Assembly (NCBI RefSeq): GCF_002964705.1
Contig: NZ_PQCD01000015.1
Coordinates: 248,001 to 312,000, forward strand
Source: Pseudoalteromonas sp. T1lg75
GTDB lineage: Bacteria > Pseudomonadota > Gammaproteobacteria > Enterobacterales > Alteromonadaceae
DNA: 64,000 nucleotides
Direction of reading: 5' to 3'
Shown: piece after piece, positions 10,349-19,863 of the stretch
Layout of the letters: each line of letters opens with the position of its first letter
Position numbering within the stretch: the stretch's first letter is position 1
The notes under the pieces: generated by a model
Databases searched by the model: none
What the model was told of the DNA's origin: nothing
The model's input: only the letters and a program-made list of their open reading frames with translations
Program-made: the position numbers and the translations under genes

Positions 10349-12445
10349 ATGAATGCACGTTTATGTTTATTAGCCTGTGCGGTCGCTCAAAGCTTGAGTG
10401 TTAGCGCCTTTGCAGATGAAAGCGAAATTGAACGAATTATTGTCACCGGTGACTTTAAAAACGAGTCTATTCAAGAGCTAAGCGCCAGTGCCAGCCTTTT
10501 CTCCAAGGCCGAAATTGCCACCCGTGACGCCAAATACCTTGATGAGTTGTTAAACCAGGCGGCCAACGTTAACTTTACCGCTGGGGCATCTCGTGGTCGT
10601 TTTGTGCAAGTGCGTGGCATAGGCCTGCGTTCGCAGTTTGTTGATCCCATTAATCCTTCTGTTGGCATGATCATCGACGGCATCAGCTATTCAGGCTTGG
10701 GTGGTGCGGCCATGCTGTTCGATATCGACCAGGTGGAAATCTACCGCGGCCCTCAGGGTACGCGTTTTGGCGCCGATGCCCTGGCCGGGATGATCCATAT
10801 GGAAAGTGCCGATCCTTCCATGGAGCCAAGCCTTAAGGTCAAATTGGGGGCGGGTAACTATAACTCATGGGACGCCGGTGTGGCGGCGGCCTCCGGGCTT
10901 GGTGAGCAAAGCAGTGTGCGCGCCAGCTTCTATCAGAATAAATCCGATGGCTATATGAAAAATGCTTACCTGGATCGTGATGATACCCAGAATATTGACG
11001 AGCAGGTCGGACGCATCAAGTTCCACTCGCAACTAACCCAGCACTGGCGTGCCGAGTTTGTTGCCCACTTTATGGATATAGATAACGGTTATGATGCCTT
11101 TACCCTGGATAACAGCCGTACCAGCGTTGCGGATCAGCCGGGTAAAGACACTCAGGAAAGTAACGCCTTTGGTCTGAGTAATATCTACACTGGCTTTGAC
11201 TTTGCCGATATCGCCTTGAATCTGGCCGCGTTAGATGCGGATATGCTCTATAGCTATGATGAGGACTGGGTATGTAATGATCCCGAGCAGCCGGGTGTGT
11301 GTCAGGCGGGCTTGCATCCTTGGGGTTACAGCTCAACCGACAGCTACGAGCGCGAGCGCCAAGATCACAGTGCCGAGCTGCGCTTTAGCTCAAAAGCAGG
11401 TAAATGGGTCGGTGGTTTGTATTATCAATCCCGTGATGTGGATTTGCTGCGTCAGTATACCTGGAATGACGGTGATTTCACCTCCAACTATGACAGCGAC
11501 AACCTGGCCATTTATGGTCAAGTCGAAACGCCTATCAGCGATAAAACCAGTTTAGTCACCGGCTTGCGTGTTGAGCGTAACGAAGGTGACTATGTGGATG
11601 CCCATGGGGTCAGCGAAACGGTAGAAGATACCATGATTGGTGGTAAGGTCGCCCTTGAATACCAAGTGGTACCACGCACCATGATCTACACCAGCATCAG
11701 CCGTGGCTATAAGGCCGGTGGTATCAATGCCGAGGCCATTGCCAAGGCTAACGACGAAGGTTTAAGCCAGGATGCGGAGTTTTTCCTTAACCACCGTACC
11801 TTCGACCCAGAATACCTGTGGAATGCCGAATTTGGTGTTAAGGGCAGCTCTGCCGATCAACGCTTGAACCTTCGTATTACCGCTTTTTACATGTATCGTG
11901 ACAATATCCAGCTTAAAGCCTGGAAAACCGAAAATCAGCAATTTGCCGGTTACTTCGACAATGGTAACAGTGGTGAAAACTATGGCCTTGAAATTGAAGG
12001 CGAGTACGCTTACTCACCGCGTTTAATCCTAAGTGGTAGCCTGGGTTTATTGGAAAGCGAAATTGATGGCTTTGTTACCGCCGATGGCGTTGATCAAACC
12101 GATAGGGAGCAGGCACAGGCGCCTAAATATCAATACGCCGTCAATGCCCGTTTTAACATTACCGATGCCTTGTTTGTGAATGTGGGCATGGAAGGTAAGG
12201 ACGAATATTACTTCTCTAACAGCCATGACTCGCAAGCACCTAACGTTAATCTGGTAAATGCCAGCATTGGTTATCAGGCGGATTACTGGGGCTTAAACTT
12301 CTGGGTGCGTAATGCCCTGGATGAAGATACCTATACTCGCGGTTTTGAGTTTGGTAACAACCCGGTGAATGAATACGCCACGCAAACCTATGTTCAGTAC
12401 GGTGAGCCGCGTGTGGCTGGGGTCAGCTTCACCTATGAATTGTAA
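10349..12445 (+). CDS. TonB-dependent outer-membrane receptor
   Basis: A 698-residue outer-membrane receptor for energised uptake of a ligand, probably an iron chelate or other small molecule. The signal peptide ends at SAFA (residue 22). The TonB box-like IERIIVTG follows, then the plug domain (about 35-150, with VQVRGIG and VEIYRGPQGTRFGADALAG) and a beta-barrel ending in aromatic-rich strands, closing with VSFTYEL. No siderophore or sugar utilisation genes are next to it and no Fur box was found, so the substrate is unknown. It is a single gene ending at a bidirectional terminator. Confidence 0.92.
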   Translation: MNARLCLLACAVAQSLSVSAFADESEIERIIVTGDFKNESIQELSASASLFSKAEIATRDAKYLDELLNQAANVNFTAGASRGRFVQVRGIGLRSQFVDPINPSVGMIIDGISYSGLGGAAMLFDIDQVEIYRGPQGTRFGADALAGMIHMESADPSMEPSLKVKLGAGNYNSWDAGVAAASGLGEQSSVRASFYQNKSDGYMKNAYLDRDDTQNIDEQVGRIKFHSQLTQHWRAEFVAHFMDIDNGYDAFTLDNSRTSVADQPGKDTQESNAFGLSNIYTGFDFADIALNLAALDADMLYSYDEDWVCNDPEQPGVCQAGLHPWGYSSTDSYERERQDHSAELRFSSKAGKWVGGLYYQSRDVDLLRQYTWNDGDFTSNYDSDNLAIYGQVETPISDKTSLVTGLRVERNEGDYVDAHGVSETVEDTMIGGKVALEYQVVPRTMIYTSISRGYKAGGINAEAIAKANDEGLSQDAEFFLNHRTFDPEYLWNAEFGVKGSSADQRLNLRITAFYMYRDNIQLKAWKTENQQFAGYFDNGNSGENYGLEIEGEYAYSPRLILSGSLGLLESEIDGFVTADGVDQTDREQAQAPKYQYAVNARFNITDALFVNVGMEGKDEYYFSNSHDSQAPNVNLVNASIGYQADYWGLNFWVRNALDEDTYTRGFEFGNNPVNEYATQTYVQYGEPRVAGVSFTYEL

Positions 12446-12473
12446 GCTTTAGGGCTTATGGTTAATGAGACAT

Positions 12474-12503
12474 AAAAAACGCGAGCTAAGGCTCGCGTTT
12501 TTT
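12474..12503. terminator. Bidirectional terminator between the receptor gene and suhB
   Basis: AAAAAACGCGAGC-TAAG-GCTCGCGTTTTTT is a perfect inverted repeat flanked by A and T runs. It serves both converging genes. Confidence 0.92.
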
Positions 12504-12523
12504 GTGTCCAAAAAAAGGAGTCA

Positions 12524-13327
12524 TTATTTCAATAATGACTCTGTTAGTACCGGACGAATTTCTCTTACAAGGGCTTGGGCCAGCTTAGGAGAACCACAGA
12601 CAATATTGCCGCTCTTATCGTGATTAGCACCACCGGCAAAGTCCATCACCAAACCACCCGCTTCTTTAACTAGCAGTTGACCGGCAGCGGTATCCCAAGG
12701 CTTTAGACCAATTTCGAAGAAGCCATCGACACGACCAGCAGCCACATAGGCCATATCCAGTGCAGCAGAGCCAGCGCGACGAATATCCGAGGTATGTACG
12801 AATAGTGCTTTGAATGCTTCCAGGTAGGCATCCATATGGTGCTTTTGCTTGAACGGGAAGCCAGTTGCTAGCACTGTGCCTGAGAGATCTTTGGCATTGC
12901 TTACACGGATACGCTTGCTGTTTAGCTGGGCGCCTTGACCACGGCTGGCGGTGAAAAGCTCACCACGGATTGGATCGTACACCACGGCCTGTTCGATGCG
13001 GCCTTTTACCTTAAGGGCAATAGAAACAGCGAAATGCGGGATATCTTGAATAAAGTTAGTGGTGCCGTCGAGTGGATCGACAACCCATAGGTAATCTGCG
13101 TCTGAACCTTCGTGTTGACCTAGTTCTTCACCCACAATGCTGTGGTTTGGGTACGCTTTTAAGATGGTTTCGCGAATAACGGCTTCCGCCTCTTTGTCGA
13201 CGTTAGTCACAAAGTCGTTGGTGCCTTTTTGAGTGGCTTCAACTTTTGATAAATCTTCACAGGCGCGCAAAATCACCTTACCTGCGTTTCGCGCAGCGCG
13301 AATCGCAATGTTTAACATTGGATGCAT
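12524..13327 (-). CDS. suhB: Inositol-1-monophosphatase family protein SuhB
   Basis: Mg-dependent inositol monophosphatase fold. In E. coli SuhB also joins the rRNA transcription antitermination complex. The 267 residues equal the E. coli length. The metal-binding motifs are visible: GEE in SIVGEELG, DPLDGTTNF, and the C-terminal WDTAAG. It is divergent from trmJ, which is the same neighbourhood as in E. coli (suhB-trmJ-isc). Confidence 0.97.
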   Translation of the reverse strand: MHPMLNIAIRAARNAGKVILRACEDLSKVEATQKGTNDFVTNVDKEAEAVIRETILKAYPNHSIVGEELGQHEGSDADYLWVVDPLDGTTNFIQDIPHFAVSIALKVKGRIEQAVVYDPIRGELFTASRGQGAQLNSKRIRVSNAKDLSGTVLATGFPFKQKHHMDAYLEAFKALFVHTSDIRRAGSAALDMAYVAAGRVDGFFEIGLKPWDTAAGQLLVKEAGGLVMDFAGGANHDKSGNIVCGSPKLAQALVREIRPVLTESLLK

Positions 13328-13541
13328 AGCATTACCTTTGGGTTGTAAAAGAACAATATTTTGAGCCGGCGTATTCTAACGGTTTTACTGCCAAAGTAAA
13401 TAAAGTTCGCAAAAATAATTGGTGGTTTTTTGAGCTGGGTAGCAATTTGCTATTAAAGATGGACGAAATTTCAACTCGTAGCGCCCAGGCTTATGGTAAA
13501 CTAGCGCGCAAATTGGTTATTGATAGAACAAGCACTTTACT

Positions 13542-14272
13542 ATGGCGTTAGAGAATATTCGCATTGTATTAGTTAACACCTCACACTCGGGTAATATCGG
13601 CTCCGCTGCGCGAGCCATGAAAACCATGGGCTTTAGCAGCCTGTACCTGGTCGACCCGGCGTGTGAAATCGACAGTCATGCCAGTGCCTTGGCGGCCGGA
13701 GCCACGGATATTCTTGGCAGTGCAACCCAGGTTGCAACCCTGGAAGAAGCGCTGGAAGGTTGTAGTCTGGCCATTGGCACCAGTGCGCGCTCACGTACCC
13801 TAAGCTGGCCCATGGTTGACCCTCGTGGCTGTGGCGAAAAGCTGGTTAGTGAGTCTGCGCAAGGCCCAGTTGCCTTGGTATTTGGCCGTGAAAACAGCGG
13901 CCTGAGTAATGATGAGCTACAACTGTGTAATTTCCATGTCTGTATTCCCGCCAACCCAGAGTACAGTTCGTTGAACCTAGCCATGGCGGTGCAAACCCTG
14001 TGCTATGAAACCCGCATGCAGTTCCTAGACGGCCAGGACAAGGTGGTTGAAGAAGACGAAGCCGAATACCCGGCAACGAACAGATGCAGCGTTTTTATGA
14101 GCATCTGGAAAAAACCTTTGGCGACACCGGCTTTATCATTAAGCAGCATCCGGGGCAGGTTATGACCAAGCTAAAACGTCTGTTCAACAGAGCCCGTCCA
14201 GAGCAACAAGAGTTGAACATTCTGCGCGGCATGTTGACCTCGGTCGACAAACAAATGAAGGGCCCTAAATAA
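13542..14272 (+). pseudogene. trmJ: tRNA Cm32/Um32 methyltransferase TrmJ, interrupted by a -1 frameshift
   Basis: SPOUT-family methyltransferase that 2'-O-methylates position 32 of several tRNAs. The first frame runs 13542-14165 with the family motifs [31 protein letters not shown] and [17 protein letters not shown]. It loses similarity after EAEYP (about 14070). The remaining family C-terminus ([13 protein letters not shown] to [15 protein letters not shown]) continues in another frame to 14272. Restoring one C in the CCC run near 14069-14071 would give a continuous protein of 243 residues, the normal length. The knot that binds SAM is intact, but the C-terminal dimer/tRNA extension is lost. 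It may be a sequencing error. Confidence 0.85.
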
Positions 14273-14304
14273 AGGGCTCAAGCCATCACTTTCAAGGCGC
14301 ATAA

Positions 14305-14329
14305 ATACTTGACTAAATCACTCAGGTAT
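14305..14329. promoter_or_regulatory. IscR type 1 box, distal
   Basis: ATACTTGACT, seven bases, then CAGGTAT closely fits the [2Fe-2S]-IscR type 1 site. It is the first of three such sites before iscR. Confidence 0.8.
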
Positions 14330-14344
14330 TTACAATGTGAATGA

Positions 14345-14369
14345 ATACCCGAGTATTTCACTCAAGTAC
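14345..14369. promoter_or_regulatory. IscR type 1 box, middle
   Basis: ATACCCGAGTATTTCACTCA followed by AGTAC is a second 25-base IscR-type site, 40 bases after the first. It is the weakest of the three in its right arm. Confidence 0.75.
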
Positions 14370-14375
14370 TAGTAA

Positions 14376-14400
14376 ATACTTGACTCTAATACTCAGGTAA
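14376..14400. promoter_or_regulatory. IscR type 1 box overlapping the isc promoter
   Basis: ATACTTGACTCTAATACTCA followed by GGTAA is the third IscR site. It contains the -35 hexamer TTGACT (14380-14385), with a -10 TAAAAT at 14402-14407, 16 bases away. Binding would directly block RNA polymerase, giving the known Fe-S feedback control of the isc operon. Confidence 0.85.
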
Positions 14401-14435
14401 TTAAAATTCACACTCTTGATGAGTATGGGGGCGTT

Positions 14436-14927
14436 ATGAAGTTAACATCTAAAGGCAGATATGCGGTTACCGCAATGCTCGATGTTGCGCTACACACAGA
14501 TGTTGGGCCCGTTCCCCTTGCCGACATTTCCGAGCGGCAAGAAATCTCGTTGTCTTATCTTGAGCAATTATTCGCACGCCTGCGTAAGCAAGGCTTAGTG
14601 ACCTCGGTACGGGGTCCTGGCGGCGGCTATTTGCTTGGCAAAGAGGCCAGTGCCATTTCCGTGGGTGATGTGATTAGCGCCGTAAATGAGTCGGTGGATG
14701 CCACTCGTTGTCATGGCGCAGAAGGCGGCTGCCAAAGTGGTATGCGTTGCCTTACCCACACCCTGTGGTCTGAGTTAAGTCAGCGCATTGAAGAGTTTTT
14801 ACATGGCATCACGTTAGCCGAGTTGGTCAATAAGTCCGACATTAAAGAAGTGGCCCAGCGCCAGGACAAAAACCTAAGTGATGCCCTAAGCCAGTTAGAG
14901 AATATAGAAGTCAGCTGTCAATTGTGA
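14436..14927 (+). CDS. iscR: IscR, Fe-S cluster-sensing transcription regulator
   Basis: Rrf2-family winged-helix regulator that represses the isc operon when it carries a [2Fe-2S] cluster. The start [18 protein letters not shown] and the recognition-wing motif [12 protein letters not shown] are characteristic. The cluster ligands are Cys92, Cys99, Cys105 and His108. There is one extra residue between the first two cysteines compared with E. coli (92/98/104/107). It is 163 residues long, the first gene of the isc operon, and lies behind three IscR boxes, so autoregulation is well supported. Confidence 0.97.
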   Translation: MKLTSKGRYAVTAMLDVALHTDVGPVPLADISERQEISLSYLEQLFARLRKQGLVTSVRGPGGGYLLGKEASAISVGDVISAVNESVDATRCHGAEGGCQSGMRCLTHTLWSELSQRIEEFLHGITLAELVNKSDIKEVAQRQDKNLSDALSQLENIEVSCQL

Positions 14928-14959
14928 GCAACCTCAGGGTTGCCGTGAGCGGAGAAAGT

Positions 14960-16177
14960 ATGAAGTTACCAATTTATTTAGATTATGCAGCAACAACGCC
15001 GGTGGATCCGCGCGTTGCCGAAGAAATGATGCAATGCCTGACAATGGAAGGTAATTTTGGTAACCCTGCATCGCGTTCGCACCGCTTTGGCTGGCAGGCC
15101 GAAGAAGCTATCGATCAAGCTCGTCACGACATCGCTGAGCTGATCAATGCCGATGCGCGTGAGATCGTATTCACTTCGGGTGCCACAGAGTCAAATAACT
15201 TGGCCATCAAAGGCGCCGCTAACTTCTACAAGAAGAAAGGCCAGCACATTATTACCGTGCGCACTGAGCACAAAGCGGTTATCGACACCTGTCGTGAGCT
15301 TGAGCGTCAGGGTTTTGAAGTGACCTATATGGATGTTGAAGCAAACGGCCTGCTTGATCTGAAAAAGCTTGAAGCCGCCATGCGCGACGACACCATCCTA
15401 GTAAGCGTAATGCACGTTAACAACGAGCTAGGTGTTATTCAAGACATCGCCACTATCGGTGAGATGTGCCGTGAGCGTAAGATCATGTTCCACGTTGACG
15501 CCGCACAAAGCGCCGGCAAGGTGAAGATCGACCTACAAGAGCTGAAAGTTGATTTCATGTCTTTCTCTGGCCACAAGGTCTATGGTCCTAAAGGTATCGG
15601 TGCCCTTTATGTGCGTCGTAAGCCACGTGCTCGCCTAGAAGCACAAATGCACGGTGGCGGTCACGAGCGTGGGATGCGCTCGGGTACATTGGCCACTCAC
15701 CAGATCGTAGGCATGGGTGCGGCGTTCCGCATCGCTAAACAAGATTTCGATAAAGACCACGCTCATATCAGTGCCTTACGCACCCGTTTGATCGACGGCA
15801 TTATGAACGATATGGACGAAGTATACTTCAACGGTGCCCCTGAGCACTCGGTGCCAGGCATAGTTAATATCAGCTTCAACTTTGTTGAAGGTGAGTCGTT
15901 ACTGATGGCAGTAAAAGACATTGCGGTTTCTTCGGGTTCTGCCTGTACGTCGGCAAGCCTTGAGCCTTCATACGTATTGCGCGCACTAGGTCGTAACGAC
16001 GAGCTAGCACACAGCTCAATTCGTTTCAGCATTGGTCGTTTTACCACCGAAGAAGAAATCGACTACACCGTTAAACTTATTAAAGAGTCTATTAGCCGAC
16101 TTCGTGAGATGTCTCCACTTTGGGAGATGCATCAAGAAGGAATTGATTTAGAGTCGGTTGAGTGGGCACATCATTAA
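14960..16177 (+). CDS. iscS: Cysteine desulfurase IscS
   Basis: PLP-dependent cysteine desulfurase, donating sulfur for Fe-S clusters and tRNA thiolation. It has 405 residues. The PLP lysine is Lys206 in [12 protein letters not shown], and the persulfide-forming cysteine is Cys329 in [17 protein letters not shown] on the mobile loop. I chose the ATG at 14960, which follows GGAGAA and gives the conserved start [23 protein letters not shown] at 14924 overlaps the iscR end and would add 12 residues not seen in the family. Confidence 0.98.
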   Translation: MKLPIYLDYAATTPVDPRVAEEMMQCLTMEGNFGNPASRSHRFGWQAEEAIDQARHDIAELINADAREIVFTSGATESNNLAIKGAANFYKKKGQHIITVRTEHKAVIDTCRELERQGFEVTYMDVEANGLLDLKKLEAAMRDDTILVSVMHVNNELGVIQDIATIGEMCRERKIMFHVDAAQSAGKVKIDLQELKVDFMSFSGHKVYGPKGIGALYVRRKPRARLEAQMHGGGHERGMRSGTLATHQIVGMGAAFRIAKQDFDKDHAHISALRTRLIDGIMNDMDEVYFNGAPEHSVPGIVNISFNFVEGESLLMAVKDIAVSSGSACTSASLEPSYVLRALGRNDELAHSSIRFSIGRFTTEEEIDYTVKLIKESISRLREMSPLWEMHQEGIDLESVEWAHH

Positions 16178-16211
16178 GCCTTGGTAGTAACAAGGTAGCG
16201 AGGTAAAAGTT

Positions 16212-16595
16212 ATGGCATACAGTGATAAAGTAATCGATCACGTAGAGAATCCACGTAACGTTGGCTCTCTTGATAAAAATGATCCAAGCGTAGCGACGGG
16301 CATGGTTGGTGCCCCGGCGTGTGGTGACGTAATGAAGCTACAAATCAAGGTTTCTGAGCAAGGCGTTATCGAAGACGCAAAGTTTAAAACTTACGGTTGT
16401 GGTAGTGCCATTGCATCATCGTCATTGGTAACCGAATGGGTTAAGGGCAAGACTCTTGACGAAGCTGCGGAAATCAAAAACACCGACATCAGCGCCGAGC
16501 TGGAGTTGCCGCCGGTGAAAATCCACTGCTCAATCCTGGCAGAAGATGCGATCCAAGCAGCGATTAAAGATTACAAGAGTAAACACGACAAATAA
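16212..16595 (+). CDS. iscU: Fe-S cluster assembly scaffold IscU
   Basis: Scaffold on which [2Fe-2S] clusters are built from IscS-derived sulfur. It is 127 residues with the three ligand cysteines Cys37, Cys63 and Cys106. It also has Asp39 next to the first cysteine and the LPPVK motif (99-103) recognised by the chaperone HscA, whose gene is downstream. It lies 34 bases after iscS in the same operon. Confidence 0.98.
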   Translation: MAYSDKVIDHVENPRNVGSLDKNDPSVATGMVGAPACGDVMKLQIKVSEQGVIEDAKFKTYGCGSAIASSSLVTEWVKGKTLDEAAEIKNTDISAELELPPVKIHCSILAEDAIQAAIKDYKSKHDK

Positions 16596-16604
16596 GGCAG
16601 TAGT

Positions 16605-16928
16605 ATGGCAATCACCTTAACAGATGCAGCGGCGGAGCGCGTTAAATCCTTCCTAGACAATCGTGGTAAAGGATTAGGTCTGCGTGTGGGTATTAAAACC
16701 ACGGGCTGTTCGGGGCTTGCCTACGTTCTTGAGTTCGTAGATGAACTGAGCGAAGGTGATGAAACCTTCGAGCACAAGGGCGTAACGGTCGTTGTTGATG
16801 CCAAGAGCCTGGTATACATAGATGGCACCGAGCTGGACTTTACCAAAGAAGGTTTAAACGAAGGGTTTAAATTCAATAACCCGAACCAAAATGGTGAATG
16901 TGGTTGCGGCGAGAGCTTTACCGTATAA
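16605..16928 (+). CDS. iscA: Iron-sulfur cluster assembly protein IscA
   Basis: A-type carrier that accepts Fe-S clusters or iron and passes them to apoproteins, mainly for [4Fe-4S] maturation. It is 107 residues, the same as E. coli, with the three conserved cysteines at 35, 99 and 101 (TGCSG and ECGCGESF). It is nine bases after iscU. Confidence 0.97.
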   Translation: MAITLTDAAAERVKSFLDNRGKGLGLRVGIKTTGCSGLAYVLEFVDELSEGDETFEHKGVTVVVDAKSLVYIDGTELDFTKEGLNEGFKFNNPNQNGECGCGESFTV

Positions 16929-16978
16929 CGGCACTTATTGGGCAAGGCGTTGCTCAGGATCAGGTATTGTATTCGCTT

Positions 16979-17007
16979 AAGCCCTACCTTATGTAGGGCT
17001 TTTCGTT
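16979..17007 (+). terminator. Hairpin/attenuator between iscA and hscB
   Basis: AAGCCCTAC-CTTAT-GTAGGGCTT then TTT. The perfect nine-base stem has a short U tail and sits 14 bases before hscB. It may partly terminate transcription or stabilise the iscRSUA part of the message, uncoupling it from hscBA-fdx. Confidence 0.65.
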
Positions 17008-17020
17008 ATAAAGGTTTTTC

Positions 17021-17548
17021 ATGCGTTATTTTGAATTGTTTTCGATCCCCGTAAATTATGACGTTGATCTCCAAGAGATCGGCGCGCGTTATTTAGAATT
17101 GCAACGGGCGGCGCATCCGGACCGACACAGCGGCGGCAGTGAGCGAGAAAAACTGCTGGCGGTGCAAAAAACGGCGGAAATTAATGACGCCCTGCAAACC
17201 CTTAAGCACCCGCTTAAGCGTGCCGAATATATGTTGGCCGAGTTAGGTCTGGAGCTTCGCGGCGAGCAGCAAACCCTGCAAGACCCTATGTTCTTGATGC
17301 AGCAAATGGAACTGCGTGAAGAGCTTGAAGAGGTCAAAACAAGTAGCGACCCAGATGCCGCCATTGCCAAGCTTGAGCAGCACATTAAAGAGTTAAACAG
17401 CGAATACAGCAATGAGCTGCAAAGTCTATTAGCCAGCCAAGAAGAAAATGACTGGCACAAAGCGGCGGATAACGTGCGAAAACTCAAGTTCGTTTATAAA
17501 TTAAAAGACGAGCTAGAGCGCATTGAAGATGAATTATTTGATGACTAG
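17021..17548 (+). CDS. hscB: Fe-S co-chaperone HscB
   Basis: J-domain co-chaperone that delivers IscU to HscA and stimulates its ATPase. The 175 residues comprise an N-terminal J domain with the HPD motif at 32-34 (AAHPDRHS) and a C-terminal three-helix IscU-binding domain rich in Leu/Glu. It follows iscA after a hairpin and precedes hscA by 39 bases. Confidence 0.95.
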   Translation: MRYFELFSIPVNYDVDLQEIGARYLELQRAAHPDRHSGGSEREKLLAVQKTAEINDALQTLKHPLKRAEYMLAELGLELRGEQQTLQDPMFLMQQMELREELEEVKTSSDPDAAIAKLEQHIKELNSEYSNELQSLLASQEENDWHKAADNVRKLKFVYKLKDELERIEDELFDD

Positions 17549-17587
17549 CGACTTATCAGCATTGAGTAAAAAGGTTTTATAACACAC

Positions 17588-19450
17588 ATGGCATTACTGC
17601 AAATTGCTGAGCCGGGGCAAAGCACGGCACCTCATGAACACAAACTCGCGGTAGGTATCGACCTGGGTACCACCAACTCCTTGGTGGCCACGGTTCAAAG
17701 CGGTGAGGCGAAAACCCTGACCGATGAGCTGGGCAACGCCATGTTACCTTCTGTGGTGCGCTATTTAGAGCAAGGCCATGTGGTTGGTCAAGAAGCGGCA
17801 GTTCATGCCGCAGACGACCCGCACAACACCCTTATTTCCGTAAAGCGTTTCTTAGGTAAAACCCAGGCGGAAATTGAAGCCAGCTATGGTCAGTTGCCGT
17901 ATGAATTCAACGATGAAAACGGCAGCCTGCACATTCATACCCGCCAAGGGGATATCAGCCCGGTTCAGGCATCGAGCGATATTTTGAACGCCCTGCGTGA
18001 GCGTGCCGAGCAAAGCTTCGGCGGCGATACCATCACAGGTGCGGTGATCACTGTGCCAGCCTATTTTGATGATGCCCAGCGTCACAGCACCAAGGATGCG
18101 GCGCAACTGGCTGGCATTAAGGTGCTGCGTCTTTTGAACGAGCCAACCGCAGCGGCGGTAGCCTATGGCTTGGACTCAGGTCAGGAAGGGGTGATAGCCG
18201 TGTACGACCTCGGCGGTGGTACCTTTGATATTTCCATCCTGCGCCTCAACAAAGGGGTGTTTGAGGTGTTGGCCACCGGTGGTGACTCAGCCCTCGGCGG
18301 TGATGATTTCGATGCCCTGCTGGTAGAGCATTTCAAGCAGCAAACCGGTGCTCATAACTTATCGGCCAATACTCTGCGTTTATTTATTAATAAGGCGAAA
18401 GCCTGTAAGGAAGCGCTCACAAACTACGCCAAGGTCAATGTCGGTCTAGAGTTCGATGGACAAACGCATACCGTGGAAGTGACCCGTGAGTTGTTCGCCG
18501 AATTGGCCATTCCTTTGGTGAAGAAAACCTTGCGCAGCTGTCGTCGTGCCCTCAAAGATGCCGGTATAAGTACGGATGAGGTGCTCGAAGTAGTGATGGT
18601 CGGTGGTTCGACCCGCATGCCTATCGTGCGTGAGCAGGTGGGTGAGTTCTTTGCCAAAGAGCCGTTAACCAGCATAGACCCGGATCGCGTTGTGGCCATT
18701 GGTGCCGCCATTCAGGCCGATATCCTGGTAGGCAACAAGCCGGAAGCGGATATGTTGCTTTTGGACGTATTGCCACTGTCGCTTGGTTTGGAAACCATGG
18801 GTGGCCTGGTCGAGAAGATTATTCCTCGCAACACCACCATCCCGGTGGCGCGCGCGCAGGAATTTACCACCTTTAAAGACGGACAAACGGCTATGGCACT
18901 GCATGTGCTGCAAGGCGAGCGTGAATTGGTTGACGATTGTCGTTCTTTGGCAAAATTCAGCCTTAAAGGTATTCCGCCTATGGCTGCCGGTGCGGCGCAT
19001 ATTCGCGTGACCTTTAATGTGGATGCCGACGGTCTGCTCAGCGTGACGGCGATGGAGAAATCCACCGGCGTACAGGCGGAAATTCAGGTGAAACCGTCGT
19101 TTGGCCTATCCGATGACCAGGTGGCCGAGATGCTTAAATCATCGATGAGCAACGCCAAAGAAGATATGCAGGCGCGTATGCTTAAAGAGCAGCAGGTTGA
19201 AGCCTTACGCGTACATGAAGCTTTGGAAGCGTCGCTTGCCACCGACAGCCACTTGCTTGATGAGCAGGAATTGGCAACGCTGCGCGATGCCATGGCACAG
19301 ATGCAGGCGATCAGTGCCAGCACCACCGAGCCACAAGAAATTAAAGACGCCATCGAAAAGGTGGATGCGGCGAGTAGCGATTTTGCCGCCCGTCGTATGG
19401 ATGCATCAATTAAAAAGGCCCTGACCGGCCAATCAGTAGATGAGGTATAA
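17588..19450 (+). CDS. hscA: Fe-S chaperone HscA (Hsp70 family)
   Basis: Specialised Hsp70 that, with HscB, promotes cluster transfer from IscU. The 620 residues carry the Hsp70 nucleotide-binding signatures [26 protein letters not shown] and [17 protein letters not shown], the substrate-binding beta domain (about 400-510) and a helical lid. The gene lies between hscB and fdx as in E. coli. Confidence 0.97.
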   Translation: MALLQIAEPGQSTAPHEHKLAVGIDLGTTNSLVATVQSGEAKTLTDELGNAMLPSVVRYLEQGHVVGQEAAVHAADDPHNTLISVKRFLGKTQAEIEASYGQLPYEFNDENGSLHIHTRQGDISPVQASSDILNALRERAEQSFGGDTITGAVITVPAYFDDAQRHSTKDAAQLAGIKVLRLLNEPTAAAVAYGLDSGQEGVIAVYDLGGGTFDISILRLNKGVFEVLATGGDSALGGDDFDALLVEHFKQQTGAHNLSANTLRLFINKAKACKEALTNYAKVNVGLEFDGQTHTVEVTRELFAELAIPLVKKTLRSCRRALKDAGISTDEVLEVVMVGGSTRMPIVREQVGEFFAKEPLTSIDPDRVVAIGAAIQADILVGNKPEADMLLLDVLPLSLGLETMGGLVEKIIPRNTTIPVARAQEFTTFKDGQTAMALHVLQGERELVDDCRSLAKFSLKGIPPMAAGAAHIRVTFNVDADGLLSVTAMEKSTGVQAEIQVKPSFGLSDDQVAEMLKSSMSNAKEDMQARMLKEQQVEALRVHEALEASLATDSHLLDEQELATLRDAMAQMQAISASTTEPQEIKDAIEKVDAASSDFAARRMDASIKKALTGQSVDEV

Positions 19451-19453
19451 GCA

Positions 19454-19792
19454 ATGCCACAAATTATCTTTTTACCCAATGAAGAGCTGTGTCCCGAAGG
19501 CGCGGCCATAGAAGCTAAGGCCGGTGAGACGGTATTGGATGTGGCGCTTAAAAATGGCATCAGCATTCCCCATGCCTGCGAAAAGTCCTGTGCCTGTACT
19601 ACTTGCCACGTGGTAATTCGTGAGGGCTTTGACTCTTTGGAAGAAAGCGATGAGCTTGAAGATGACATGCTAGATAAGGCCTGGGGTCTTGAGCCTGAGT
19701 CACGTCTGGGTTGTCAGGCCAAGATTGCCGATGAGGATTTGGTGGTTGAGATCCCCAAATACAACCTCAATATAGTAAATGAAGAGCATTAA
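19454..19792 (+). CDS. fdx: [2Fe-2S] ferredoxin Fdx (isc-type)
   Basis: Adrenodoxin-type ferredoxin that supplies electrons for Fe-S assembly. It is 112 residues. The cluster ligands are Cys42, Cys48, Cys51 and Cys87, and the non-ligand Cys46 conserved in this family is also present (HACEKSCACTTCHV). It begins three bases after hscA and ends the isc operon. IscX, which usually follows in enteric bacteria, is absent here. Confidence 0.97.
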   Translation: MPQIIFLPNEELCPEGAAIEAKAGETVLDVALKNGISIPHACEKSCACTTCHVVIREGFDSLEESDELEDDMLDKAWGLEPESRLGCQAKIADEDLVVEIPKYNLNIVNEEH

Positions 19793-19813
19793 GCTTCCAC
19801 ACATGTAAATCAG

Positions 19814-19850
19814 AAAAAGCCGCTGTATCCTATATCCAGCGGCTTTTTTA
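19814..19850 (+). terminator. Terminator of the isc operon
   Basis: AAAAAGCCGCTG ... CAGCGGCTTTTTT forms a strong stem with T tail 22 bases after fdx. Confidence 0.92.
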
Positions 19851-19863
19851 TTGGGAGAGTTTT

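Noticed and set aside
19084..19668. Open frame of 194 codons opposite hscA and fdx
   Set aside because: It lies entirely over conserved hscA/fdx coding sequence and gives a Ser-rich, non-homologous product.
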